DNA from: Candidatus Pelagibacter sp. TMED106 | GTDB taxonomy: Bacteria; Pseudomonadota; Alphaproteobacteria; Pelagibacterales; Pelagibacteraceae | Length of the DNA: 26,260 nucleotides | Direction: 5' to 3' | NCBI GenBank assembly: GCA_002170275.2 | Contig: NHFH02000019.1 | Location: 1-26,260, forward strand | Program-made: the position numbers and the translations under genes | In this document: piece after piece, positions 15,992 to 24,459 of the stretch | How positions within the stretch are numbered: the stretch's first letter is position 1 | Layout: each line of letters starts with the position of its first letter | The notes under the pieces: generated by a model | The model's database searches: none | Told to the model about the DNA's origin: nothing | Seen by the model: only the letters and a program-made list of their open reading frames with translations

Positions 15992-17185
15992 ATGCATTTA
16001 GCAAGATTTTTAAACAGATTATTTAAGAAAGATGGATTCATATTAATAGATGCAAACTTAAATAAATACATAATTGGGTCTCCAAAAAGTGAAAACCCAA
16101 TTACTTTAAAACTATTAAATAAAAAATTGCATTATAAATTATTATTTAGACCTGATTTATATTTTGGTGAAGCTTATTCAGATGGGGAAATAGAAATTGA
16201 AAACGGAACTTTGACAGATTTTCTGAATTTATCTCTTAAGAATATTGGAAGAGGTGAATTAAATTTTTTTAGTCAGATATTAAATAAATTAAGTGGTTCT
16301 TACAGGTATTTAACCAATTTTAATTTTATAAAAAAATCGAAAATGAACGTTTCCCATCATTATGATATTTCAGATGAATTGTATGATTTATTTTTAGATC
16401 CAAAAAAACAATATTCGTGTGCATATTTTAAAAATGAAAGTGATGATTTAGAAACTGCACAAAATAATAAGATTAAACATATTATTAAAAAATTAAATAT
16501 AAAACCTAATCAGAAAGTTCTTGATATTGGATGTGGATGGGGCTCTTTAGCTTTAGATATTGCCAAAAGTGCTCAATGTGAAGTAACAGGAATAACTCTG
16601 TCTCAAAATCAATTTAATTATTGTATTAGAAAAGCAAAAGAAATGAATTTAGAAAACCAAGTTACTTTTAAGTTAGTAGATTACAGAGAATTAAATGAAA
16701 AATTTGATAGAATCGTTAGTGTTGGAATGTTTGAGCATGTTGGAAGAAAATTTTATAAAAAATTTTTTAAACAAATCGATAAACTTTTGACTGAAGATGG
16801 AGTTTCTTTAATACACACTATAGGCTCTGTTAATCCACCCAGAGACCCTCATCCTTGGATCACTAAGTATATATTTCCTGGAGGCTACACTCCGAGCTTG
16901 AGTGAGGTAACAACCCCTATTGAAAAGGCAGGTTTGATTGTCACTGATGTTGAAGTTTTAAGAATGCATTATTCGCATACTTTGAGACACTGGAAAGAGA
17001 ACTGTTTAAAAAATAAAGATAAAATTATTAAGATGTTTGATGAGAGATTTTTTAGAATGTGGGAATTCTATTTAACAGGATGTGAAGTTGCTTTTAAATG
17101 GGGCGACCAGGTTGTATATCAGTTTCAATTAACTAAGAATTATACCTCAACACCCAATACAAGAGACTATATTTATCAAGCATAA
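15992..17185 (+). CDS. cfa: Cyclopropane-fatty-acyl-phospholipid synthase
   Basis: A 397-residue SAM-dependent methyltransferase. The N-terminal lipid-binding part (about 1-110) includes the YFGEAYSDGEIEIENG block (57-72). The catalytic part has NVSHHYDISDELYDLFL (119-135), QYSCAYF (140-146), the SAM motif VLDIGCGWGSLALDIA (176-191), VSVGMFEHVG and PGGYTPSL. These are the hallmark motifs of Cfa enzymes, which add a methylene bridge from SAM to unsaturated acyl chains of membrane phospholipids at the inner membrane. Length is close to E. coli Cfa (382). It begins one base after the aldolase stop and is followed after 26 bases by the basic coiled-coil gene. A mycolic-acid or tuberculostearic-type methyltransferase is a less likely alternative. 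Confidence 0.93.
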   Translation: MHLARFLNRLFKKDGFILIDANLNKYIIGSPKSENPITLKLLNKKLHYKLLFRPDLYFGEAYSDGEIEIENGTLTDFLNLSLKNIGRGELNFFSQILNKLSGSYRYLTNFNFIKKSKMNVSHHYDISDELYDLFLDPKKQYSCAYFKNESDDLETAQNNKIKHIIKKLNIKPNQKVLDIGCGWGSLALDIAKSAQCEVTGITLSQNQFNYCIRKAKEMNLENQVTFKLVDYRELNEKFDRIVSVGMFEHVGRKFYKKFFKQIDKLLTEDGVSLIHTIGSVNPPRDPHPWITKYIFPGGYTPSLSEVTTPIEKAGLIVTDVEVLRMHYSHTLRHWKENCLKNKDKIIKMFDERFFRMWEFYLTGCEVAFKWGDQVVYQFQLTKNYTSTPNTRDYIYQA

Positions 17186-17211
17186 ATTGATAAATAATAA
17201 GTTCTCAAAAA

Positions 17212-18387
17212 ATGAAAAAAAATAAAAAAAAAGTAATAAAAAAGAAATTAGTCAAAAATAAAGTGACTAAAAGAAAAAAATTTAAATTTAAAAATAAAAA
17301 AAAAAGACGTACTAAGATTTTAAGATTTAAAAAAAAACACAAAAAAAATAAAAAAAATAGATTAAATAAAATTTTAAGCCTTCAAAGAAAAAAAAAAGAA
17401 AATTTACTATTTAAGGTTGTTAAATTTCAAGAGTCGTTAAAACCAAGATTTAAGTTTAAAATTACCTTTAATTTAGAAAAACATATTCAAGCTTTTTTTG
17501 ATAAAATTGAAAGTACAATTTCTGAATATAAAATATTAAAAGAGGGTGAAAAAAGAAGAAGAAAGTTAGAAGAAATTGAGAATAAGGAGAAAGAAAAAAT
17601 ATTATTACAAAAACAAAAAAAAGATGAAGAAGAACTACAAACTAAGCTTAAAGAAAAAGCTTTAAAGGAAGAGATAAAATTAGAAAAAGAAAGAACAAAA
17701 GATATAAAATCATTTTTACGAAAAGAACAAGCAATCCTTAGAATAGAGCAAGCAGAAAGACAAAAACAGTTTTTAAAACAACTGCAATTAGAAAAACAAA
17801 TAGAAAAATTTAGAATAAGAGAAGTTAAAGAATTAGAAAAGCTTGAAAGAATTTCATTAAAAGAAAAAAGAGAAGATTATGCAGGTCTACAAGAGCGAAT
17901 AGAAAAATTAAAAGATAAATATAGAATTATCAGGGATCAAAAAATTAGAGAAAGAGTTGAAGCTTTAGGAGTAAAAATTCAAGGAGATGAAGATAGAGAA
18001 ACTTTGTTACAAAAAGAAAAAGATTACACAGCCGATAGACAAAAAATTGAGTTATCGCTTGAGAGTTTTTATAGAAGTGCGAGTAGTTTGGTATTCCAAC
18101 TTAATAAGCGACATGTAACAAGACATATGTCTATTTTTCGATGTATTGATAGGAGATTTGAAACTGGAGAAATATTTGTCAGATGGGATGAAGCAACAGA
18201 TGAAGAGTGGTTAATTTTGATTTATATAAAAGATAACTTACCAGATAAAGGTATTATTATTGAGGATAAAACTAATCCTGAAAAAAATTTATCTTATGAA
18301 TTTAAAGCCAACGAAATTTTTAAAGCTTCTGATTTAATGGTAGACTCATTAACGCAACTCATCGCAAAAACTAGAGCTAAAAATTAA
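17212..18387 (+). CDS. Hypothetical protein, highly basic with long coiled coil
   Basis: I do not recognise this 391-residue protein. The first roughly 65 residues are more than half Lys and Arg (from MKKNKKKV to about LQRKKKEN). Residues about 100-270 form a very charged, Glu/Lys/Arg-rich segment with leucine spacing typical of a long coiled coil. The last roughly 100 residues (about 292-391) look folded: LVFQLNKRHVTRHMSIFRC, GEIFVRWDEATDEEWLILIYIK, then NEIFKASDLMVDSLTQLIAKT. There is no signal peptide or membrane segment. The basic tail suggests binding to nucleic acid, ribosome or acidic lipids; the function is unknown. There is no later Met before residue 307, so the start at 17212 is the natural one. 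The N-terminal codons include many A runs, one of 10 bases (17388-17397), that keep frame. The next gene starts 6 bases after its stop. Confidence 0.8.
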   Translation: MKKNKKKVIKKKLVKNKVTKRKKFKFKNKKKRRTKILRFKKKHKKNKKNRLNKILSLQRKKKENLLFKVVKFQESLKPRFKFKITFNLEKHIQAFFDKIESTISEYKILKEGEKRRRKLEEIENKEKEKILLQKQKKDEEELQTKLKEKALKEEIKLEKERTKDIKSFLRKEQAILRIEQAERQKQFLKQLQLEKQIEKFRIREVKELEKLERISLKEKREDYAGLQERIEKLKDKYRIIRDQKIRERVEALGVKIQGDEDRETLLQKEKDYTADRQKIELSLESFYRSASSLVFQLNKRHVTRHMSIFRCIDRRFETGEIFVRWDEATDEEWLILIYIKDNLPDKGIIIEDKTNPEKNLSYEFKANEIFKASDLMVDSLTQLIAKTRAKN

Positions 18388-18393
18388 TATAAG

Positions 18394-18687
18394 ATGTTGT
18401 CAGATGGTATAATTTTAGTTTTAATTTATTTTCTTCTAAAGTACACAATTGCCTGGATAAATTATTATAATCAATCAGACTATAGATTTGGCAATTCTAT
18501 TTGGAGATGGACTTATGATTATCCTGTTAAAGGAAAAAGAGATATATCAGATTTAGATGATAAAGTTTTTGTTAGAAAAAGAAGAAAAAGAAATAGGACA
18601 GTTACAATAATGTATTGTATATTTTTTTTAGGCTTTACAGTTATGATGTCTTTTACAAGTAACTTACTTTTATTTATCCTTGAATAA
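18394..18687 (+). CDS. Small two-helix membrane protein, unknown
   Basis: A 97-residue protein with a hydrophobic helix at about 4-22 and a second at about 70-95, separated by a polar loop holding WRWTYDYPVKGKRDISDLDD and a basic patch VRKRRKRNR (60-68) that should lie in the cytoplasm. I do not recognise a family. It starts 6 bases after the basic coiled-coil gene, so the pair is almost certainly co-expressed. Its last 18 bases overlap the 3' end of the convergent DCC-type oxidoreductase gene. Codon and base use are like its neighbours. Confidence 0.7.
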   Translation: MLSDGIILVLIYFLLKYTIAWINYYNQSDYRFGNSIWRWTYDYPVKGKRDISDLDDKVFVRKRRKRNRTVTIMYCIFFLGFTVMMSFTSNLLLFILE

Positions 18688-19035
18688 TTTATTATTTAGT
18701 TGTTTTTTATTTTTTAAATATAAGAAAAAAGCAATTATTTCATATGTAAAAGAAAATAAGTTAAAAATGATTGGTAATTTAAATAAATTATAAAGAAATT
18801 TATATTTAGGTATTTTTTTCCATACTAAAAGAAATGCTTTTGCTCCTCCAAAAACATTTCCATTTTCTTCAACATGTAATCGTCTTAAGAGCGTTTTATT
18901 GTCTTTTTTAGTTTCTTTTTTAGCAAGTTCATTATTAGTAATGTCTATCCACTCAATTTCTTTATTATTTTGTTTTTTATATAAATTAATTTCAGCTCTA
19001 CAAATATTACAAGATGCGTTATAGTAAACCTTCAT
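18670..19035 (-). CDS. DCC-type thiol-disulfide oxidoreductase family (DUF393)
   Basis: A 121-residue protein with the start VYYNASCNICRAEINLYKK, in which Cys9 and Cys12 form the C-x-x-C motif at the position of the DxxCxxC signature of DUF393 proteins. FGGAKAFLLVWKKIP (about 62-76) matches the conserved G-x-x-A-x-x-x-x-W block. The C-terminal part has hydrophobic segments (about 78-108) typical of the family, possibly membrane associated. Redox activity is inferred from the thioredoxin-like motif and has no firm substrate. It is divergent from tldD across 94 bases and convergent with, and overlapping, the small membrane protein gene. Confidence 0.85.
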   Translation of the reverse strand: MKVYYNASCNICRAEINLYKKQNNKEIEWIDITNNELAKKETKKDNKTLLRRLHVEENGNVFGGAKAFLLVWKKIPKYKFLYNLFKLPIIFNLFSFTYEIIAFFLYLKNKKQLNNKLFKDK

Positions 19036-19129
19036 AAATTTTTTTATTTTAAAATATTCAAAAACTTATATTTTGTACATGTGCTAAATACGACAATTGA
19101 AATAAAATAATACTACAATAAAAGGTAAT

Positions 19130-20542
19130 ATGACAAATTTTTTTATCAAGACTGATTTAAGTAGAAAAGATGCTGAAAATATTGTTTCAGACACTTTAAA
19201 CAATTGTGATGATGGAGAGTTATTTTTAGAAAATTCTAAATCAGAATCCATTATTTTGGATGATGAAAAAATTAAAAGTTCTAGCTATAGCTCTGACTTA
19301 GGGTATGGCTTAAGAGCCGTTACAGGAGAAGTAATAGCCTATTCTCACTCAAATGAAATTTCAAAAAATTCTCTTAAACAATCAGCAAAAAATATTAACT
19401 CAACCTTGAAATCAAAAAAAGGTGTTTATAATCAGGAAATTCCAAAAACAAATGAAAAATTTTATAAAGATGTAAATCCTATTGAAAAAAAAACATTAGA
19501 CTCCAAGTTAGAACTATTAAAAGAAATAAATAATTATACAAGATCTAAGGGAACAATTGTTAAACAAGTAACTGCCAGTCTTACTGGTGAACATAAATCA
19601 ATTGAGATTATAAGATGTGGAGGAGAGGTTTTAACAGATATAAGACCATTAGTTCGTTTTAATGTTTCAGTTGTACTAGAAAAAAATGGTAAAAAAGAAA
19701 CTGGAGTCTTCGGCATTGGAGGGAGACAATCATATGATGAATATCTAAAAAATAATAATTGGAAAACTGTTTGTGATGAGGCATTTAGAATTGCATCAAC
19801 GAATTTGGATAGCAAGCCTGCTCCTGCAGGAGAAATGCAAGTAGTATTGGGACCTGGTTGGCCAGCAATTTTAATACATGAAGCAATTGGACATGGTTTA
19901 GAAGGAGATTTTAATAGGAAGAAAACTTCTGCATTTCATAATCTTATGGGGCAAAAAGTTGCTAGTGAAGGAGTTACAATTATAGACGATGGAACTTTAC
20001 ATAACAGAAGAGGAAGCTTGACTATAGATGATGAAGGAACGCCAACAGAAAAAACTGTTTTAATTGAAAATGGAATTTTAAAAAATTTCATGCAAGATCG
20101 TTTAAACGCTAGATTGATGAACACTAAATCTACTGGAAGCGGTAGAAGAGAAAGTTATAAACATATCGTTTTACCTCGAATGAGAAATACAATGATGTTA
20201 AATGGAAAATATCATCAAGAAGAAATGATTAAGTCAGTTACTAAGGGAATATTTGCAGTAAGTTTTGGAGGGGGGCAAGTTGACATTACATCTGGCAAAT
20301 TTGTTTTTAACTGTACAGAAGCTTATGAAATTATTAATGGTAAAATAGGATCTCCCATTAAAGGTGCAACTTTGATAGGAGATGGACCTTCAATTTTAAA
20401 AGAAGTATCATTAGTTGGAAATAATATGATGCTAGATCCTGGCATTGGAACCTGCGGAAAGGCAGGACAAGGAGTTCCAGTTGGAGTGGCACAGCCCTCA
20501 ATTTTAATAAATAAAATGACAGTAGGTGGAACTCAATTATAG
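19130..20542 (+). CDS. tldD: Metalloprotease TldD
   Basis: A 470-residue member of the TldD/PmbA family (E. coli TldD is about 481). The zinc-binding motif HEAIGH (250-255, His250/Glu251/His255) lies in ILIHEAIGHGLEGDF, followed by the conserved block IIDDGTLHNRRGSLTIDDEGTPT and the C-terminal GGGQVDITSGKFVFNCTEAY. In E. coli, TldD and TldE form a heterodimer with the zinc site in TldD that degrades unfolded peptides, processes microcin B17 and cleaves CcdA. The start is supported by AAAGG a few bases upstream. The partner gene begins 5 bases after its stop. Confidence 0.95.
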   Translation: MTNFFIKTDLSRKDAENIVSDTLNNCDDGELFLENSKSESIILDDEKIKSSSYSSDLGYGLRAVTGEVIAYSHSNEISKNSLKQSAKNINSTLKSKKGVYNQEIPKTNEKFYKDVNPIEKKTLDSKLELLKEINNYTRSKGTIVKQVTASLTGEHKSIEIIRCGGEVLTDIRPLVRFNVSVVLEKNGKKETGVFGIGGRQSYDEYLKNNNWKTVCDEAFRIASTNLDSKPAPAGEMQVVLGPGWPAILIHEAIGHGLEGDFNRKKTSAFHNLMGQKVASEGVTIIDDGTLHNRRGSLTIDDEGTPTEKTVLIENGILKNFMQDRLNARLMNTKSTGSGRRESYKHIVLPRMRNTMMLNGKYHQEEMIKSVTKGIFAVSFGGGQVDITSGKFVFNCTEAYEIINGKIGSPIKGATLIGDGPSILKEVSLVGNNMMLDPGIGTCGKAGQGVPVGVAQPSILINKMTVGGTQL

Positions 20543-20547
20543 ACCTT

Positions 20548-21864
20548 ATGGTTAAAGATAAAGAACATTTAAAAAAAAAAGCATCTTTCTGTATTGATTT
20601 TGCTAAAAAATTAGGTGCAACAGATGCTAGTGTAACTATTATGCATTCAATATCCGAAACAGTCAATTTTAGAAATAAAAAATTAGATGAGTCAAATCGG
20701 TCTGATAGTCTTGGTATTAGTTTAGTTACTTATTTAGATAAAAAAAAATCTAACATTACTTCTTCAAATTTAGATGAAGACAATATTAAAACATTAGTAG
20801 AAAGGTGCATCGAAACAACTAAGAATACTCCTGAGGATGAATTTAATTCTTTACCAGATAAAAATTTACTTGCTAGAGACTTTAAAAATTTAGATCTTTA
20901 TGACAGTGATCATATTGAAAATGATAAAAAAATTGATTATCTAAAAGAAGCTGAGGAGTCAGCTTTTAAAAATAAAGAAATAATAAATACAGAAACAGGT
21001 TTTTCTGAAACTAAATCAAATTTTGTTTTAGTTAACAGCGATGGCTTTGAAAACGGATACAAATCATCATCGTTTTCAGCTTCTTGCGTGGCAGTCGCAA
21101 AAAGTAACGGAAGCATGGAAAGGGATTATGAATTTACCAATACATGTCATAAGAAAGACATGATGAAAGCCAGCCAAATAGGTTCTGAAGCTGCAAAAAA
21201 AGCATTAGAAAAACTTAATCCTAGAAAAATAGAAAGTGAAAAGATTAATATAATTTTTGATAAGAGAATTTCAAAAACTATATTGGGCAATTTTGCTAGA
21301 GCGATTTCATCAGCGTCTATTGCAAGAGGAACATCTTTTTTAAAAGATAAAATTAACAAAAAAATATTTTCCGATAAAATAAATATTTTTGATAAACCAG
21401 ATATTGTTAAAGGATTAGGATCAAGATATTTTGATTCCGAAGGAGTTAAAAATGATCCATTGAAGTTAGTTGAACAAGGAATTCTAAAGCATTATTTAAT
21501 AGATACTTATTATGGGAAAAAATTAAATCTGCAATCAAATGGTAGAAATGGTGGTTCTAGTAATTTGTTTTTTGAAAGTGGTGATATTTCTTTTAAAGAT
21601 TTATTAAATCTTAGTTCTAAAAATTTATACATTACAGAAACGATTGGACATGGAAGTAATTTGGTTACTGGAGATTATTCAGTAGGTGCTAATGGATTTA
21701 TAGTTGAAAATGGAGAATTCAAATATCCCGTAAGTGAAATTACAATTGCTGGAAATTTTAAAGATATATTTAACAATATGACTTTAGCAGATGACCTCGA
21801 ATTTAAGTATAAAACAAATTCTCCCACTATGTTAATTGAAGGAATGGTTGTTGCGGGAAAATAA
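20548..21864 (+). CDS. pmbA: TldD partner, PmbA/TldE
   Basis: A 438-residue PmbA/TldE protein, near the E. coli length of 450. Recognisable blocks are KLDESNRSDSLGISLV (about 39-54), FARAISSASIARGTSFLKDK (about 249-268), GSRYFDSEGV, and the C-terminal TETIGHGSNLVTGDYSVGANGFIVENGE. It lacks the HExxxH metal site, as expected, and completes the heterodimeric peptidase with TldD. The start (MVKDKEHLKKKASF) is followed by a 10-base A run at 20571-20580 that remains in frame. The position 5 bases after tldD shows they are one operon. Confidence 0.95.
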   Translation: MVKDKEHLKKKASFCIDFAKKLGATDASVTIMHSISETVNFRNKKLDESNRSDSLGISLVTYLDKKKSNITSSNLDEDNIKTLVERCIETTKNTPEDEFNSLPDKNLLARDFKNLDLYDSDHIENDKKIDYLKEAEESAFKNKEIINTETGFSETKSNFVLVNSDGFENGYKSSSFSASCVAVAKSNGSMERDYEFTNTCHKKDMMKASQIGSEAAKKALEKLNPRKIESEKINIIFDKRISKTILGNFARAISSASIARGTSFLKDKINKKIFSDKINIFDKPDIVKGLGSRYFDSEGVKNDPLKLVEQGILKHYLIDTYYGKKLNLQSNGRNGGSSNLFFESGDISFKDLLNLSSKNLYITETIGHGSNLVTGDYSVGANGFIVENGEFKYPVSEITIAGNFKDIFNNMTLADDLEFKYKTNSPTMLIEGMVVAGK

Positions 21865-21885
21865 AATTATTTTAATTATAATTTT
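21863..21885. terminator. Weak AT-only hairpin between convergent genes
   Basis: AAAATTAT (21863-21870) and ATAATTTT (21878-21885) form a perfect 8-bp, all-AT stem at the junction of tldE and the DUF6134-like gene, with extra T residues after it on the plus side. It could help end both transcripts, but in such AT-rich DNA it may be chance. Confidence 0.3.
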
Positions 21886-22549
21886 TTAGCCTATATTCCC
21901 AATCTCCCATTTTTGAATATTTCACTTTTAAAATAAGACCAGTTTTAATATCTATCCAAATATCGAAAATTAATTTTTTTTCATCAGAAATATTATTACT
22001 TGATAACAATTTAAAATGATTTGTTACAAATTTTTTTCCATATAACATAATACTTTCTTCATTTATAAATTTTACAATTTGTTTTTTAATACTTCCAGAT
22101 ATAGGACTGATTTGACTTTCTGCTTTAATTATTTTTTGGTTCCACCAATTACCAATAACATTTTTTGTTTCTGCTTCTCCAGTATAAGAAGAACCAAGTA
22201 TCATAAACTTTTTTTTATTTTTATCTAATTTAAGATTAACAAATTTTTCTTTTTTATTTTGTTTTGTTTTTGATTCAAAAGAGACAAGTTGACCATTATC
22301 ATATTTCTCAACACTATAGCTATCAAACTCAAATATAGTTGCACCTAATAATTTAACATCAAATTTAACTTCATTAGTAATGAGAGTAAAATTTTTATCT
22401 TTTTTAAAAAAATAATGATTAAAACCAATTAATTCATTATTTCTAAAAATTTCCATTTCAATTTTTTTCAAATCCTTATAATTAAATGTATTTGCGCTTA
22501 GAAATGTTGGTAATAATAATAGAAAAGAAAGTTTAAAAAAAACTCTCAT
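21872..22549 (-). CDS. Exported DUF6134-like protein
   Basis: A 225-residue protein with an N-terminal signal peptide (MRVFFKLSFLLLLPTFLSAN, cleavage likely after Ser18-Ala19). The mature part is beta-rich. The pattern MEIFRNNELIGFNHYFFKK, then FTLITNEVKFDVKLLGATIFEFDSYS-like strands and YDNGQLVSFESKTKQN, matches the DUF6134 family (exported, lipocalin-like barrel character, unknown function). WIDIKTGLILKVKYSKMGDWEYRLKN at the end is also typical. It probably resides in the periplasm or on the outer membrane. It is convergent with tldE (7 bases apart) and divergent from rmuC. The family assignment is from memory of the strand pattern and is moderately secure. Confidence 0.7.
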   Translation of the reverse strand: MRVFFKLSFLLLLPTFLSANTFNYKDLKKIEMEIFRNNELIGFNHYFFKKDKNFTLITNEVKFDVKLLGATIFEFDSYSVEKYDNGQLVSFESKTKQNKKEKFVNLKLDKNKKKFMILGSSYTGEAETKNVIGNWWNQKIIKAESQISPISGSIKKQIVKFINEESIMLYGKKFVTNHFKLLSSNNISDEKKLIFDIWIDIKTGLILKVKYSKMGDWEYRLKNYN

Positions 22550-22706
22550 TAATAAATTGTCACATTTCTATAACAAATTAGTGCTATTTTAATAACATTA
22601 AGATTCCTTAAAATTTGATAAATAGGCAGCAAAAAAGTAATAAAAAATAGTGATTTAAAGATTAAGATTAATTCCATCTCTTAGATATAATATATAAATA
22701 CGAATC
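22550..22706. promoter_or_regulatory. Divergent intergenic region with rmuC promoter candidate
   Basis: The longest gap between genes in the window (157 bases), lying between divergent starts. A perfect TATAAT at 22686-22691 sits 15 bases before the rmuC ATG, with a weak TTAAGA (22662-22667) 18 bases upstream as a possible -35. That spacing would give a very short leader. No clear operator, tRNA or small RNA structure was seen. Confidence 0.4.
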
Positions 22707-23750
22707 ATGGAAACAATTTTATTAAGTCTTATTTTAGTTGTTGGTTTAGTTATTTTATATTTTCAAATTAAAAACAGACCTAAACAAGAAGAAAATTTAA
22801 ACGAAAAGATTAAAGAAGAGTTAAATTCTATCAAAAGTTCATTTAGCGATTCTTTTGGAACAATGTCTAGAGACATTGCCAAAGATATGACTGGCGCTTT
22901 AACAAAAGTGGATGAAAAAGTTTATAATTTTAATCAACAAATAAAAATAATAAATGAAAGCCAAAATAATTTCAGTAGAATTTTAGCTGGAGTCAAACAA
23001 TATGGTGGATTATCAGAATTTTCATTAGCAGGAATTTTAGAAGATTTGTTACCTGCAAGTCAATTCATTGCTAATGCTAAAATGAAACCAGATGAATCAA
23101 GAGATGTTGTGGAATTTGCTGTGAAATTACAAAATGAAGTTTTGTGTCCTATTGATAGTCATTGGCCTATAGAAAAATATAAATCAGTGGATGAAGCTTT
23201 TCAGAAAAAAGATAAAGATGCCTTGTTACTAGCAAGATCAGGATTAGCATCGGCTTTTAAGATTAAATCTAAAAGTGTTAGTGAGAAATATATAAATCCA
23301 CCCGTTACTACAGATTTTGCAATAGTATATGTACCAACAGAGGGTTTATATGCTGAACTTTCAAGTTATAGAGATCCAAAAACAAAAGAATTACTATTGG
23401 AAGAGTTGAGAAAAAAATATAAAGTGACTATAGCAGGCCCGAACACTTTATGTGCAATTATTCAAGCATTTCATTTAGGTTTTCAAACACTTAAAATTAA
23501 AAAACATGCCACCCAAATCCATGATGATTTAAAAATAATTTCTACTCGTTTTATAAAACATTTCGATAATATAAAAATACTTAGAAAAAAACTAGAAGAA
23601 GCAATAAAAGTCACAGAAGATTTTGGAAGAGACGCGAGATCAATTACTAGAACTTTAGAAAATATTAAAGATCCTGAAAGAATTGAAAAAGCAACAAAAG
23701 AAGAAAACGTTGAAAAAATAGATTTCAAAGACAAAACAAACGTTCTATAA
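22707..23750 (+). CDS. rmuC: DNA recombination protein RmuC
   Basis: A 347-residue RmuC-family protein, shorter than E. coli RmuC (475) because the central coiled coil is brief. A membrane helix at about 3-20 anchors the N-terminus; a short coiled-coil part (about 30-95) follows, then the RmuC core (about 100-310) with PIDSHWPIEKY, TDFAIVYVPTEGLYAEL and VTIAGPNTLCAIIQAFHLGFQTL, all typical. The core is related to restriction-endonuclease-like folds, and RmuC limits recombination at inverted repeats; its biochemical action is not settled. It begins an operon with two exonuclease genes, 18 bases before the next start, consistent with a DNA-end processing role. Confidence 0.92.
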   Translation: METILLSLILVVGLVILYFQIKNRPKQEENLNEKIKEELNSIKSSFSDSFGTMSRDIAKDMTGALTKVDEKVYNFNQQIKIINESQNNFSRILAGVKQYGGLSEFSLAGILEDLLPASQFIANAKMKPDESRDVVEFAVKLQNEVLCPIDSHWPIEKYKSVDEAFQKKDKDALLLARSGLASAFKIKSKSVSEKYINPPVTTDFAIVYVPTEGLYAELSSYRDPKTKELLLEELRKKYKVTIAGPNTLCAIIQAFHLGFQTLKIKKHATQIHDDLKIISTRFIKHFDNIKILRKKLEEAIKVTEDFGRDARSITRTLENIKDPERIEKATKEENVEKIDFKDKTNVL

Positions 23751-23768
23751 TCTTTAGATCTTAATCTT

Positions 23769-24458
23769 ATGCATTGGAATAATAAATTTTCGTATCCAAA
23801 ATCTGTTAAATCGATCGTTAATGGCTCAAGACATTATTCTATTAATCAAGAAAGACTTCCATCAGTTACAACTATTTTAAAACAAACCGAGTCTGAAGAG
23901 AAGAAAGCTTCGATTGCAAATTGGAAAGCAAGAGTTGGCCTCGTTGAGGCAAATAGAATAAAAAATGATGCTAGTTCTAGAGGAACTTCAATGCATTCTT
24001 TTTTAGAGAAATATTTACTTGGAAAATTAAATTTAGAGTTGATCGAAGATGAGGATAATAAATCAAAAAAAATGGCTGATGAAATAATAGAAAAAGGTAT
24101 TAAAGGAAAATTAAATGAGGTGTGGGGTTCAGAAGCGACCTTGTATTATCCAGGAAAATACGCCGGTACCTGTGATGCTTGTGGTATTTATGAAGGTCAG
24201 GAAACTATTATAGATTTTAAGCAGTCAAACAAACCAAAAAAAGAAGAATGGATTGAGGATTATTATCTTCAATTAGGAGCTTATTCTTTAGCGCATAACG
24301 TAGTTTATAATTCTTGTATTACTCAAGGAGTTATTCTTCTATGTACTGTGGATAACTTATTTCAAGATTTTAAAATTCAAGGAGATCAATTAAAAGAATA
24401 TCAGAATATATTTTTAAAAAAAGTTGATCAATTTTATCAACAATTAAATAAAAGATAG
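23769..24458 (+). CDS. PD-(D/E)XK exonuclease, MGME1/phage-exonuclease-like
   Basis: A 229-residue nuclease of the PD-(D/E)XK superfamily. Visible blocks are RLPSVTTILKQT (29-40), SSRGTSMHSFLEKYL (69-83), YAGTCDACGIY (131-141, acidic Asp136), and ETIIDFKQSNKPK (145-157, catalytic Asp149 and Lys151), then YYLQLGAYSLA (165-175) with Gln168. The order and spacing closely resemble human mitochondrial MGME1 (PSVT, GLLDCVAEY, VIDWKTSEKPK, LQVVAY) and also the exonucleases of T7-like and other phages. It should degrade single-stranded or flap DNA from ends, metal-dependently. It lies between rmuC and sbcB (1 base before the sbcB start), so it very likely works in DNA end processing. Phage-derived ancestry is possible. 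Confidence 0.8.
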   Translation: MHWNNKFSYPKSVKSIVNGSRHYSINQERLPSVTTILKQTESEEKKASIANWKARVGLVEANRIKNDASSRGTSMHSFLEKYLLGKLNLELIEDEDNKSKKMADEIIEKGIKGKLNEVWGSEATLYYPGKYAGTCDACGIYEGQETIIDFKQSNKPKKEEWIEDYYLQLGAYSLAHNVVYNSCITQGVILLCTVDNLFQDFKIQGDQLKEYQNIFLKKVDQFYQQLNKR

Positions 24459-24459
24459 T

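Noticed and set aside
19090..19119. Promoter for tldD (ACGACA with TACAAT)
   Set aside because: It would start transcription about 4 bases from ATG and leave no room for the AAAGG ribosome site.
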